Source: Victivallales bacterium (GTDB taxonomy: Bacteria; Verrucomicrobiota; Lentisphaeria; Victivallales; UBA1829). Taken from it: a DNA stretch of 64,000 nt. The translations under genes and the position numbers were made by a program. Below are positions 26,125 through 35,996 of the stretch, piece by piece. Under the pieces are notes generated by a model. That model was given only the letters and a program-made list of their open reading frames with translations. It did no database searches and was not told the DNA's origin. The stretch is from positions 1 to 64,000 of the forward strand of contig JAEEQN010000004.1 of the NCBI GenBank assembly GCA_016285345.1, written 5' to 3'. Numbering within the stretch: position 1 is the stretch's first letter; each line of letters opens with the position of its first letter.

Positions 26125-27327
26125 ATGGATATTGTTTACGGGATAATGCTGGACAACGGCTCCGGGTACAACGCCCGGTGCGACTCCTCGCTCGGACTGC
26201 ACATCGGCGACTACTGCGTGATCCGCAAGGATTTCTACCTGGACTACGGCCAGATCGTGAAACAGTTCGACGCGCCGCCGCCGGAATCGACCCCCGCCGC
26301 GCCCGTCGAGGAGGAACGCGAATCGGGCGGGACCGTGTTTTCCGCGAAAAAAAATGAAATCTACGCGATCCAGCGCAAGGCGACCGTGGTGGACCAGGGC
26401 AAGGCGCACGAAAACCAGATGCGCGCGAAATCCGCCCTGCGGATCACCGGGCAGTACGTTGCCCGTCTCGGCCTGCCCATGAAGCTGATCAACGCGCATT
26501 ATTCGTACGACGGCAAGCTCATCACCGTGCAGTTCAGCGCCGAGGGGCGCGTGGACTTCCGCGAGCTGGTGAAACTGCTGTCGCAGGAATTCAACACGCA
26601 TATCGAACTGCGCCAGATCGGCGTGCGCGACGAGACCGCGATCCTCGGCGGCATCGCGAACTGCGGACGCCCGCTCTGCTGCTGCCGGTTCCTGAAGGAC
26701 TTCGCGTCCATCAACGTGAAGATGGCGAAGGAGCAGGACCTCTCGCTCACGCCGTCCACGATCTCCGGCATCTGCGGCAGGCTGAAATGCTGCCTCAAAT
26801 ACGAGCACGAAGGCTATCTGGAGCTGGAGAAGACCATGCCGCGCCGCGGCGAACTCTGCGAATGCAAAGACGGACGCGGCCGCGTGGTCGACCGCAACCT
26901 CCTGACGCAGAAAGTCACGATCCAGCTGGAAAACTCCACGCACACCGTGATCTGCCCCGCCTCGGAAGTCTCGGTCGTGTACCTCGACAAATACAAGATG
27001 CGCGGCGGCGCGACGGGGCAGGGAGAATCCGCCTCGCAGAAGCAGTCCGGCGCTGAAGATGCGGAAACGGAGTCCGTCGAGGAGAAGGACCCCAACACGG
27101 CATCTCAACAGCCGCGGAAGCCGGCGCGTCAGGACGGACAGAACCGTCAGCACGTTCAGCAGCAGCGGAAACAGGGCGAACGTCCCCAGCGTCCCGCGGG
27201 CGAACAGCGTCAACCGAATCCGAATCGTCCGCCGCAGAATCAGAACCGTCCGCCGCGTCCGCCCCGTCAGGACGGCGGGAACCGCGACGGCGGCAAACAG
27301 AACAACCGCCCGCGCCGACCTCAATAA
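26125..27327 (+). CDS. ricT: PSP1-domain protein, RicT/YaaT-like
   Basis: The protein has 400 aa. The PSP1 core (about 70-235) includes GQYVARLGLPMKLINAHYSY, VDFRELVKLLSQEF, the Cys cluster CGRPLCCCRFLKDF and CGRLKCCLKYEHE. These Cys ligate a [4Fe-4S] cluster in B. subtilis RicT, which works with RicA/RicF and RNase Y in mRNA maturation. After residue 300 there is a Gln/Arg/Pro/Asn-rich disordered tail (QNRPPRPPRQDGG), basic and RNA-binding in appearance. The 100-nt gap upstream contains complementary arms GGCCGCG/CGCGGCC that could fold. Partners are not visible here. Confidence 0.9.
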   Translation: MDIVYGIMLDNGSGYNARCDSSLGLHIGDYCVIRKDFYLDYGQIVKQFDAPPPESTPAAPVEEERESGGTVFSAKKNEIYAIQRKATVVDQGKAHENQMRAKSALRITGQYVARLGLPMKLINAHYSYDGKLITVQFSAEGRVDFRELVKLLSQEFNTHIELRQIGVRDETAILGGIANCGRPLCCCRFLKDFASINVKMAKEQDLSLTPSTISGICGRLKCCLKYEHEGYLELEKTMPRRGELCECKDGRGRVVDRNLLTQKVTIQLENSTHTVICPASEVSVVYLDKYKMRGGATGQGESASQKQSGAEDAETESVEEKDPNTASQQPRKPARQDGQNRQHVQQQRKQGERPQRPAGEQRQPNPNRPPQNQNRPPRPPRQDGGNRDGGKQNNRPRRPQ

Positions 27328-27361
27328 GCACGGACAAAAGTCAGTCGTTTGTGACCATTTC

Positions 27362-27397
27362 AACGCCGCCGGATTGATGTTCGGACGGCGTTCTTTT
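27362..27397 (+). terminator. Terminator after ricT
   Basis: AACGCCG (27362-27368) pairs with CGGCGTT (27386-27392), with extra pairs inside, followed by a T-rich run. Confidence 0.75.
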
Positions 27398-27452
27398 CGT
27401 GCCGGAATGCTTCATGCGCGCGCGAAAACGCGGAAAACCGCCTGAAATCACC

Positions 27453-27481
27453 TTGAAAATGTATGCATTTTCATGTATAGT
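27453..27481 (+). promoter_or_regulatory. Promoter of structured RNA copy 2 / hisF operon
   Basis: There is TTGAAA (27453-27458), 17 nt and TATAGT (27476-27481), the closest match to consensus in the window. The predicted start near 27488 lies just before the RNA element. Confidence 0.75.
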
Positions 27482-27508
27482 AATAGGATAGATTTTTATC
27501 GGGCACAT

Positions 27509-27658
27509 CTATTCATTGGAATCCGGCGGCTTTTCGCATCTAAGCAAATCCCGACTGGAAAGATTTTCGGTGGTTACGTTTTCAGGTAGCCACACTTAAA
27601 TCTTTCTGCCTCGTCTTGTTTGCTTATCTGCTGAAAATCCATTCGGCTGAATGAATAG
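27509..27658 (+). ncRNA. Structured leader RNA, copy 2 (candidate riboswitch or sRNA, class unknown)
   Basis: This 150-nt element precedes hisF. Stems: P1 CTATTCATT (27509-27517) with AATGAATAG (27650-27658); P2 TAAGCAAA (27541-27548) with TTTGCTTA (27619-27626); P3 AAAGAT (27559-27564) with ATCTTT (27600-27605); P4 GTGGTTAC (27570-27577) with GTAGCCAC (27586-27593). Loop TTTTCAG (27579-27585) matches CTGAAAA (27631-27637). Compared with copy 1, P1 differs almost completely yet is fully paired. P2 has three compensatory pair changes and P4 a C-G to T-A swap. The single-stranded blocks are near-identical. It ends 43 nt before the hisF ATG. Confidence 0.75.
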
Positions 27659-27701
27659 AAGTACCCTTCCGCCATTGTCTGTAGAAAGGAGCCGCACGAA
27701 C

Positions 27702-28463
27702 ATGCTTGCCAAACGTATCATCCCATGTCTGGACGTGAACAACGGACGCGTCGTGAAGGGAGTGCATTTCGTGGGACTCGTGGACGCGGGCGATCCCGTG
27801 GCCGCCGCCGTGGAATACAACCGGCAGGGGGCCGACGAACTCGTTTTCCTGGACATCACCGCCAGCAGCGACGCGCGCGCCAGCGTGGTCGACGTGATCG
27901 CAAAGACCGCCGACCAGGTTTTCATCCCGCTGACCGTGGGCGGCGGCATCCGCACGGCGGACGACATCCGCCTGATGCTGAAATCCGGCGCGGACAAAGT
28001 CTCCCTGAACACGGCCGCCGTGCTGAATCCCGACCTCATCAAGGCGGGTTCCGACCGGTTCGGTGCGCAGTGCATCGTGCTGGCGATCGACGCCCGGCGC
28101 GTCCCCGGCGAAAACCGCTGGGAAGTCTACACGCACGGCGGACGCCGTCCGACCGGGATCGACGCGCTGGAATGGGCCGTGCGCGGCGTTGAGCTCGGCG
28201 CGGGCGAAATCCTGCTCACGAGCATGGATACCGACGGCACGAAGGCCGGTTACGACTGCGAGCTGACCGCCGCGGTCGCCGATTCCGTGCCGGTGCCCGT
28301 CATCGCGTCCGGCGGCGCGGGCGACCTGGACGACCTCGCCGAGGTCATCGAAAAAGGCCGCGCGGACGCCGTGCTTGCCGCCAGCATCTTCCATTTCGGG
28401 ACGTACACCGTGGGCGACGCGAAACGCTACCTCGCCGGACGCGGCATCCCGGTCCGAATCTGA
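27702..28463 (+). CDS. hisF: Imidazole glycerol phosphate synthase cyclase subunit
   Basis: The protein has 253 aa from the ATG at 27702 after GAAAGGAG. It forms the TIM-barrel cyclase half of the HisFH complex in histidine biosynthesis and feeds AICAR to purine synthesis. Signatures: [19 protein letters not shown] (first catalytic Asp), [38 protein letters not shown] (second catalytic Asp) and [15 protein letters not shown]. Other his genes are absent from the window. It heads a likely operon hisF - malic enzyme - panC - NSS transporter under the RNA leader. Confidence 0.97.
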   Translation: MLAKRIIPCLDVNNGRVVKGVHFVGLVDAGDPVAAAVEYNRQGADELVFLDITASSDARASVVDVIAKTADQVFIPLTVGGGIRTADDIRLMLKSGADKVSLNTAAVLNPDLIKAGSDRFGAQCIVLAIDARRVPGENRWEVYTHGGRRPTGIDALEWAVRGVELGAGEILLTSMDTDGTKAGYDCELTAAVADSVPVPVIASGGAGDLDDLAEVIEKGRADAVLAASIFHFGTYTVGDAKRYLAGRGIPVRI

Positions 28464-28501
28464 ACGGAACAATTTCAACACAACTTTTGGAGAATACAAC
28501 C

Positions 28502-29842
<1,341 letters not shown>

Positions 29843-29858
29843 AAACCGAGGTGCAGTT

Positions 29859-30713
29859 ATGGCAAAGGTCATTCATTCCATTCCCGAACTCCAGCAGTGG
29901 TCCCGCGACGCGCATAAGGCCGGCAAGACCGTCGGCCTCGTGCCGACCATGGGATTCCTGCACGACGGTCATCTTTCGCTCATCGACGCGGCCCGCGCGA
30001 ACGGCGCGGACGCCGTGGTCATCTCCATCTTCGTGAACCCGATCCAGTTCGGCCCGAACGAGGATTTCGCGAAATATCCGCGCGACTTCGAGCGCGACCG
30101 CGCGCTCTGCGAAGCCCGGAACGTGGACGTGATCTTCGCGCCCGGCGTGGAGGACATGTACCCCGAACCGCTGACCTGCCACGTTTACGAAAACACGATC
30201 TCCAAGAACCTCTGCGGCAAGTCGCGCCCGATCCACTTCGAGGGCGTGACCACGGTCGTCTCGAAGCTCTTCAACGCCGCGCTGCCCGACCTGGCGGTGT
30301 TCGGCCAGAAGGATGCCCAGCAGGCGGCGATCATCCGCCGCATGGTCCGCGACCTGAATTTCCCGATCAGGATCATCACCGCGCCCATCGTGCGCGAGGC
30401 GGACGGCCTCGCCATGAGTTCGCGCAACAAATACCTCTCCGAAGACGAACACCGCCGTGCGCTGGCGATTTCGAGCAGTCTGTTCCGCGCGCAGAAGACG
30501 TTCGCCGCGCAGCCCGGCGTTTCCGCGTCGAAGCTGATCGCCGACATCCGCGCGGAGATTACGGCGGCGGGCGGCCTGGTGGAATACGTCGAGCTGACCG
30601 ATTCGGACACGATGCTGCCCGCGACGACGCTCGAACCCGGCAAATCCTTCACGATCGCGGTCGCGGCGAAGTTCGGCACGACCCGGTTGATCGACAACAT
30701 CCAGCTCGGATGA
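29859..30713 (+). CDS. panC: Pantothenate synthetase
   Basis: The protein has 284 aa. It joins pantoate and beta-alanine with ATP. Motifs: VPTMGFLHDGHLSLI (HIGH-like nucleotidyltransferase site), ISIFVNPIQFGPNEDF, FEGVTTVVSKLFN, FGQKDAQQ and the KMSKS-equivalent LAMSSRNKYLS. It is 16 nt after the malic enzyme gene. coaX, the next committed step to CoA, lies at 38.4 kb. Confidence 0.97.
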   Translation: MAKVIHSIPELQQWSRDAHKAGKTVGLVPTMGFLHDGHLSLIDAARANGADAVVISIFVNPIQFGPNEDFAKYPRDFERDRALCEARNVDVIFAPGVEDMYPEPLTCHVYENTISKNLCGKSRPIHFEGVTTVVSKLFNAALPDLAVFGQKDAQQAAIIRRMVRDLNFPIRIITAPIVREADGLAMSSRNKYLSEDEHRRALAISSSLFRAQKTFAAQPGVSASKLIADIRAEITAAGGLVEYVELTDSDTMLPATTLEPGKSFTIAVAAKFGTTRLIDNIQLG

Positions 30714-30745
30714 GCTGACAACAACTTTCACGGACAGGACACAGC

Positions 30746-32863
30746 ATGGCAGACGGCGTAAAACACGAGCATTGGGGCAGTTCATTCGGATTCGTCATGG
30801 CGGCGGTCGGTTCCGCCATCGGACTCGGCAACGTGTGGCGGTTCCCCTTCATCACGGGGGAGAACGGCGGCGGCGCGTTCGTCCTGATCTATCTCCTCTG
30901 CATCGCGCTGGTCGGCCTGCCGGTGATGCTGGCGGAACTCGCCATCGGGCGCGCCTCGCAGGGCGACCCGATCAAGGCGTTCCGGCACTTCGCGATCCGT
31001 TCGCCGCGCCTGCCGAAAGTGGCCTCGGGATTCGGACTGGGGCTTGCCGCCGCGCTGGCGGGGGCCCATAATTACGGCATGGCCGTCCTGCTGGTGATCC
31101 TGAGCATCCTGATCTACCACTACGGCTGGTCCACGGTCGGATTCTCCTGCACGCTCGTGGCGGGGCTGATCCTGTCCTACTACGCGATCATCGGCGGCTG
31201 GATCTTCCTGTACGCGTGGAAATCCTTCGCGCATGAGCTCGTTTTCGCCTCGCCGGAAGAGGCCGGGGCGTACCTCGGCAGCGTGTCGTCCGACGGCTGG
31301 CTGTCGTCCGGCCTGACGCTTGCCTTCATGCTCGCGTCGGCGGGGATCTGCTGGTTCGGCGTGAAGAAGGGCATCGAAACGGTCTCGAAGATCATGATGC
31401 CGCTGCTTTTCGTGCTCGTGGTCGTGCTCGTGGTCCGCAGTGTGACGCTCCCCGGCGCATCGAGGGGCATCGAGTTCTTCCTGAAGCCCGACTTCAGCAA
31501 GATCAACGGTTCGAGCGTGCTGGACGCCCTCGGACACGCGTTCTACTCGCTGAGCCTCGGCATGGCGATCCTCATCACCTACGGCAGCTACCTGAGCAAG
31601 AAACGCAACATCCTGAAGTCCTCGCTCTGGATCGTCTTCTTCGATACCCTCATCGCCATGCTCGCCGGTCTCGCCATCTTCCCCGCGCTCTTCGCGCAGG
31701 GCGGCAATCCGGGGCAGGGGCCCGCGCTCGTGTTCAACACCCTGCCGATCACGTTCGAGTCCATCCCCGGCGGCCTCGGCTGGCTCTGGAACGGCCTGTT
31801 CTTCCTTCTTCTGGCGATTGCCGCGCTGACGAGCGGCCTGAGCCTGCAGGAGGCGGTCGTGTCCAGCTTCATGCAGAACCTGAAGCTGTCGCGCCGCGTC
31901 TCCGTGCTGCTCTCGACCGTGCTGATCACCGGACTCGGATGCGTGATCTCGTTCAGCGTGAACGACTGGTCGCATCTGCCCTCGCTGCACCGACTGCTCA
32001 CGGGACTGTTCGGCAGCGTGAAGGGCAGCCTCTTCGACCTGATCGACTATGTGGCGAGCAACTGGATCCTGCTCCTGAACGGCCTCGCGGCGGCGTTCTA
32101 CGCCGGCTGGGTCTGGGGCACCAACGGCGCGGCGCACGAACTCTACCGCACCGGAGCCGACACGAAGGGGCTTTCCAGGTTCCAGAAGTTCAACCGCACG
32201 CGCCTCCCGATCATCTCCTGGTCCGTGTTCATCCGCTTCATCTCGCCCGTGCTGATCTTCGTGACGTTCCTGTCCGCCGCCGGATTCTTCCAGAAAGCAC
32301 AAAAGTCCGCCGAACCTGAACAGCCCGCCCAGGAAGCCGTGCAGACGCCCGTGCAGCAGGCTTCCGTGGCAATAGAACTCGAAGCCGCTCCCGCTGTCGA
32401 GCCCGCGCCGTTCCACCGCCTGAAGGGCGCGGCCTGGCGTCCGGAACAATGGTGGAATCCCGCCGACGGCGCCGGATTCGCGTTCTCGGCCAGCGTCCGC
32501 TTTGCGGCGGTCCCGGAGAGCGTAGTGCCCGTGCTGTCCGTGTGGGAAGAATTCGACCTCTCCACTTCGCCTGACTATCCCGTGATCTTTACGGTCGACG
32601 GCGTGACATACGCCGTGAGCCGTCCTGCGGGCGACGAGGCGTTCTTCCCGGCGAACCAGTGGGTGAAGCTCGGCGTGTCGTGGGATCCCGCGAAGAAACG
32701 TCTGCTGGTCAGCCGCAACGGCAGAATGTATGCGGCGAAGAAACTTGAATCCGCGCCCGAAGCCGCCGCATCCGAGACCGTTTTCGACATCTTCTGCGAC
32801 CGGCTGTATCCGCATGCCGTGGAGTCGGATCAGACGGCCCGGATATCCAAACAGGGCCTGTGA
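30746..32863 (+). CDS. NSS-family Na+-dependent amino-acid transporter with C-terminal LamG-like domain
   Basis: The protein has 705 aa. Residues 1-520 are a sodium:neurotransmitter-symporter: FVMAAVGSAIGLGNVWRFPF (unwound TM1 with the Na+ and substrate site), LSYYAIIGGWIFLYAW, and FFLLLAIAALTSGLSLQEAV. A hydrophobic stretch near residues 90-135, between the usual TM2 and TM3, may add membrane segments. After the last TM a Glu/Pro/Ala linker (about 530-560) leads to about 140 residues resembling a LamG/concanavalin-type sandwich (FSASVRFAAVPE, WVKLGVSWDPAKKRLLVSRNG). That extension is unusual for NSS. The substrate is unknown; glycine, alanine or tryptophan are plausible family substrates. 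Confidence 0.88.
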   Translation: MADGVKHEHWGSSFGFVMAAVGSAIGLGNVWRFPFITGENGGGAFVLIYLLCIALVGLPVMLAELAIGRASQGDPIKAFRHFAIRSPRLPKVASGFGLGLAAALAGAHNYGMAVLLVILSILIYHYGWSTVGFSCTLVAGLILSYYAIIGGWIFLYAWKSFAHELVFASPEEAGAYLGSVSSDGWLSSGLTLAFMLASAGICWFGVKKGIETVSKIMMPLLFVLVVVLVVRSVTLPGASRGIEFFLKPDFSKINGSSVLDALGHAFYSLSLGMAILITYGSYLSKKRNILKSSLWIVFFDTLIAMLAGLAIFPALFAQGGNPGQGPALVFNTLPITFESIPGGLGWLWNGLFFLLLAIAALTSGLSLQEAVVSSFMQNLKLSRRVSVLLSTVLITGLGCVISFSVNDWSHLPSLHRLLTGLFGSVKGSLFDLIDYVASNWILLLNGLAAAFYAGWVWGTNGAAHELYRTGADTKGLSRFQKFNRTRLPIISWSVFIRFISPVLIFVTFLSAAGFFQKAQKSAEPEQPAQEAVQTPVQQASVAIELEAAPAVEPAPFHRLKGAAWRPEQWWNPADGAGFAFSASVRFAAVPESVVPVLSVWEEFDLSTSPDYPVIFTVDGVTYAVSRPAGDEAFFPANQWVKLGVSWDPAKKRLLVSRNGRMYAAKKLESAPEAAASETVFDIFCDRLYPHAVESDQTARISKQGL

Positions 32864-32900
32864 TTTCTCTGTGTTCTTCCATTTTTTTCGGGTTCCGCGC

Positions 32901-32928
32901 TTGAAAACGGCGGAATCCGTGGTATAGT
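32901..32928 (+). promoter_or_regulatory. Promoter of the flavodoxin-like lipoprotein gene
   Basis: There is TTGAAA (32901-32906), 16 nt and TATAGT (32923-32928), 37 nt before the ATG. Confidence 0.7.
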
Positions 32929-32965
32929 TTTGAAGTAAAACAACAAATTTGAAGGAGTTGAACTT

Positions 32966-33583
32966 ATGAAACTGAAACATGCATTCATGCTCGCCGCATC
33001 CGCCATTCTGTCCGCCGTTGCGTTCTTCGGCTGCGCCAGCGAAGGAGATTCCAGCTCTTCCGCCGCCGCGCCCGCGAAGGACGCCGCGAAGGTAAAACCG
33101 CTGGTCGTGTACTGGACCTGGTCCGAGACGCACAACACCAAGGTCGTCGCCGAAATGCTCCAGCAGAAGACCGGCGCGGACATCGCCCTGATCGAAATGG
33201 TCACGCCGTATCCGAACGATTTCGGCAGCGTCATGCAGCTCGGCCAGCGCGACCTCCAGCAGCCGAAAGCTCCGGCGATCAAGGAAATGAACCTCGATCT
33301 CTCCAAGTACAATCCGATCTACGTCGGAACCCCGATCTGGTTCTCCACCTATGCGCCGCCGGTCCGCACGTTCCTCCAGTCCTACGACTTCACGGGCAAG
33401 ACTGTCGCGCTCTTCTGCACGCACGGACAGGGCAACCCCGCCACGTTCAAGTACCTCGCCGACGCGAAGACCGCGGTCCCCGCGATCAACTACTTCCCCG
33501 AAGTCTTCGCGCACAAGGGCACGGAAGCCGCGAACGCCGGTCCCGCCCTCGACGCCTGGATTCAGAAAGTTTCCGCGAAGTAA
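32966..33583 (+). CDS. Flavodoxin-like lipoprotein
   Basis: The protein has 205 aa. The signal peptide ends in the lipobox AFFGC (Cys23), followed by a Ser/Ala-rich linker. The flavodoxin_4-type fold follows: VVYWTWSETHNTKVVAEML (P-loop-like FMN phosphate site), PIYVGTPIWFSTYAPPVRTF and FFCTHGQGN-type LFCTHGQGNPATF. An extracytoplasmic lipid-anchored flavodoxin suggests electron transfer outside the cytoplasmic membrane, with unknown partners. The gene is monocistronic with its own promoter and terminator. Confidence 0.88.
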   Translation: MKLKHAFMLAASAILSAVAFFGCASEGDSSSSAAAPAKDAAKVKPLVVYWTWSETHNTKVVAEMLQQKTGADIALIEMVTPYPNDFGSVMQLGQRDLQQPKAPAIKEMNLDLSKYNPIYVGTPIWFSTYAPPVRTFLQSYDFTGKTVALFCTHGQGNPATFKYLADAKTAVPAINYFPEVFAHKGTEAANAGPALDAWIQKVSAK

Positions 33584-33615
33584 GCCGAAGCTTTTTTCCA
33601 TCTGACAACCTTGAA

Positions 33616-33652
33616 GGCGGACCGGAGCATTTTCCGGCCCGCCTCTTTTCTT
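33616..33652 (+). terminator. Terminator after the flavodoxin-like gene
   Basis: GGCGG-A-CCGG (33616-33625) pairs with CCGG-C-CCGCC (33634-33643), followed by TCTTTTCTT. Confidence 0.8.
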
Positions 33653-33685
33653 CCTTCAACCGTACCATCCGAAAGGAACCGCACC

Positions 33686-34303
33686 ATGCACGTGCTCCTG
33701 CTCAACGGCAGCCCGAACGCCGAAGGCTGCACCTTCACCGCCCTTTCCGAGATCGCCGCCACGCTCAAAGCGGAAAACATCACGTCCGAAATCTTCCAGC
33801 TCGGCAAAAAGCCCGTGCGCGGCTGCATCGCCTGCGGAGCCTGTCAGGAACGCGGCGCATGTGCGTTCCAGGACGACGCTCTGCCCGCGTTGATCGAGGC
33901 CGCGAAGCGCGCCGACGGCATCGTGATCGGATCGCCCGTGTACTACGCCGGACCGAACGGCGCACTGTGCGCGTTGCTTGACCGGTTCTTCTTCTCCTCC
34001 GGGAATCTCCTGAAATTCAAGCCGGGCGCGGCAGTGGTCAGCTGCCGTCGCGGCGGTGCGAGCGCGGCGTTCGACCGTCTGAACAAGTATTTCACGATCA
34101 ACCAGATGCCGGTCGTGTCCTCGCAGTACTGGAACTCCGTGCACGGGTTCACGCCGGACGACGTCCGCAAGGACGCCGAGGGCCTCCAGACCATGCGCAC
34201 GCTGGCGCACAATCTGGCGCGGATGCTCCGCATGGAGGCCGCCACGCCGCGGCGTACGGACGAAGAGGAACACCTCTGGACGAGTTTCCACGACGGGAAA
34301 TAA
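33686..34303 (+). CDS. NADPH-dependent FMN reductase / iron-sulfur flavoprotein-like
   Basis: The protein has 205 aa from the ATG at 33686 (GAAAGGA upstream). It has a flavodoxin-like fold: VLLLNGSPNAEGCTFTALSE binds FMN phosphate, GCIACGACQERGACAF is the compact Cys motif of iron-sulfur flavoproteins, and IVIGSPVYYAGPNGALCALL is the second flavin loop. It is predicted cytoplasmic and probably a flavin-dependent oxidoreductase or quinone reductase. The physiological acceptor is not known. Confidence 0.9.
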   Translation: MHVLLLNGSPNAEGCTFTALSEIAATLKAENITSEIFQLGKKPVRGCIACGACQERGACAFQDDALPALIEAAKRADGIVIGSPVYYAGPNGALCALLDRFFFSSGNLLKFKPGAAVVSCRRGGASAAFDRLNKYFTINQMPVVSSQYWNSVHGFTPDDVRKDAEGLQTMRTLAHNLARMLRMEAATPRRTDEEEHLWTSFHDGK

Positions 34304-34338
34304 GATCATCCCGAACCGTCAACGGACAATCCCCCGGC

Positions 34339-35079
34339 ATGAAAGCACTGGACGATCTGACCTACGGCGCGGAATGCGCCCTTCGCGGCATCCGTGTTTT
34401 CTTCACGCGCCCGCGGCTGTGGCCGTATGCCCTGCCGCCGCTGCTGGTCGTCCTGCTGCTGTACGCCGGAATCCTCGCCGCACTCATTTGCTGGGCCGCT
34501 CCCGGGCTCCGGGAATGGGCCGTGGGGCTTTCCTTCCCCGAATGGCTGTCGTGGCTTCAAACGGTCCTGGACTGGTGTCTGTCGGCCTTTTTCTGGGTCG
34601 TCATCCCGCTGATCCTGCTCTATTTCATTGGAACTTTCTACGAGATGTTCGGCAATATGCTGTTCGATATCCTGGTCGACGCGTTCGAGAAGAAGGAGTA
34701 TCCCGAACATCCCGGCGCGGACCAGTCGTACACAAAAACTCTTCGCCTGACCGCGGGCTATATCCTGCTGACAATTGTGTCCTACCTCGTTTATTTCCTG
34801 CTGTTCTGGGTTCCCGTCGTCGGTTTTATTTTTCGGGGCGCGATCTGCGGGCGGTCGTATCTTCACGACAGCGCCGTCCGTCAGGGATTCCACGTGTCCG
34901 TGCTGAAAAAACAGGTCGCAAAGAACCGCATGTCCGTGCTGGGATTCGGCATCATCGCTCGTTTCGCGGAGGCGATCCCGTTCCTGATTCCGGGGCTGGT
35001 AATCGGTGGCTCGATCCTGTATCACACCAGGATATTAAACGCAGACGACCTTTCGGCCCGGAAAAAACTCTCGGCATAA
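34339..35079 (+). CDS. EI24/CysZ-type membrane protein
   Basis: The protein has 246 aa with about four to six hydrophobic segments (around residues 30-55, 80-105, 140-170 and 200-225). GAECALRGIRVFFTRPRLWPY and the late RGAICGRSYLHDSAVRQGF region fit the EI24 domain family that includes the CysZ sulfate transporter. Sulfate transport is not demonstrated by position, since no cys genes adjoin, so a general EI24 annotation is safer. It lies 35 nt after the flavoprotein gene. Confidence 0.75.
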   Translation: MKALDDLTYGAECALRGIRVFFTRPRLWPYALPPLLVVLLLYAGILAALICWAAPGLREWAVGLSFPEWLSWLQTVLDWCLSAFFWVVIPLILLYFIGTFYEMFGNMLFDILVDAFEKKEYPEHPGADQSYTKTLRLTAGYILLTIVSYLVYFLLFWVPVVGFIFRGAICGRSYLHDSAVRQGFHVSVLKKQVAKNRMSVLGFGIIARFAEAIPFLIPGLVIGGSILYHTRILNADDLSARKKLSA

Positions 35080-35083
35080 AAAC

Positions 35084-35108
35084 GCCGGATGAATCGGATT
35101 CATCCGGC
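35084..35108. terminator. Convergent terminator hairpin
   Basis: GCCGGATGAAT (35084-35094) pairs with ATTCATCCGGC (35098-35108) around a 3-nt loop. On the minus strand it is followed by GTTTTTA, so it is strongest for the minus-strand lipoprotein gene and may also serve the plus-strand gene. Confidence 0.8.
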
Positions 35109-35148
35109 ATGAAAAACAGAGGAGGAGGGGGATTATCCCGTTTGCTTC

Positions 35149-35805
35149 TTACTCCGAAACCGTGACGAATGTGCCTTGTTCGCTGGGCGGGAGTTCGCCG
35201 TTTTTCAGCTTGATCTGTCTGTCCTTGTCGGAATGGCAGACCGGGCAGTTTCCTTCCGGTTCCTCCATGGTGAGATGGCCGCAGACGGGGCAGAGATAAA
35301 AATCCAGGTCCGAAGCTTCCTCGGCATCGGGGTTGATCATCAGTTCGATGTCAATATCAGCCGCAAGTACCTTGTTTGTGATTTCAAGCGCGATCAGAAC
35401 TTCCCGCAGGGTCTTTTCCGGATCGGCCTTGGCCAGAATATCCCGGTAATCCTTTACAGGAGCGAGAACGATCATCCTCGGATCCAGCTCAATCGGATAG
35501 GAGGCCGTGGAAATCTTCTCAAACTTATATTTTTTCAGAAGAATACTGATGATTGTTTCATGCCGGTCAACGAGGACCTGCTGGGAGTTCGCGAGAGCAA
35601 GGAGAATCTCTTTATCTTTGGAATCCTGTGCGGCGGATCTGCAGCGTTCGACGCATGTCTCAAGTTCCGCCTGCGTCTTCTGCATCAGCCGGAACGTTTC
35701 CTGATCGACGGTGCGTTTCGGCTGCTTTTTCCCGCAGGAACAGAGGCAGAAAACAGCACAGCAGACAAGGATCAGAACTGTTGCGAGAGATATGATTCTT
35801 TTCAT
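35149..35805 (-). CDS. Lipoprotein with rubredoxin-like zinc/iron ribbon
   Basis: The protein has 218 aa. Signal peptide and lipobox: ILVCCAVFCLCSC (Cys24). Residues 35-95 form a helical region rich in Glu/Lys/Gln. The C-terminal FYLCPVCGHLT and GNCPVCHSDKDR match the two CPxCG knuckles of the rubrerythrin rubredoxin domain. In combination it looks like an extracytoplasmic relative of rubrerythrin, but the di-iron ExxH motifs are not obvious. Fe or Zn binding is inferred. The start has its own promoter at 35884-35911. Confidence 0.8.
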   Translation of the reverse strand: MKRIISLATVLILVCCAVFCLCSCGKKQPKRTVDQETFRLMQKTQAELETCVERCRSAAQDSKDKEILLALANSQQVLVDRHETIISILLKKYKFEKISTASYPIELDPRMIVLAPVKDYRDILAKADPEKTLREVLIALEITNKVLAADIDIELMINPDAEEASDLDFYLCPVCGHLTMEEPEGNCPVCHSDKDRQIKLKNGELPPSEQGTFVTVSE

Positions 35806-35883
35806 GAAAAACGAACTCCGTAAAAAAAGATATGAACTGAACAGGCGGGAAAGAAAAAGAAGTTTCTTTTACCGACCTTAATA

Positions 35884-35911
35884 AAGATACATCGTTTTTC
35901 CGAAAAGTCAA
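35884..35911 (-). promoter_or_regulatory. Promoter of the rubredoxin-like lipoprotein gene
   Basis: On the minus strand there is TTGACT (35906-35911), 16 nt and TATCTT (35884-35889). Confidence 0.5.
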
Positions 35912-35996
35912 CTGAAAACAAGCTTTTTTTCAGACATTTCTCCTTTTTTATCATAAGCAGGGAACGAGTGTCCGCGTTTTCTGTTTGAAAAATGGT

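Noticed and set aside
30782..33601. 939-codon minus-strand open frame opposite the NSS transporter
   Set aside because: It is rich in Arg/Glu/His/Asp with no domain, and it spans two genes and their intergenic promoter. Antisense shadow.
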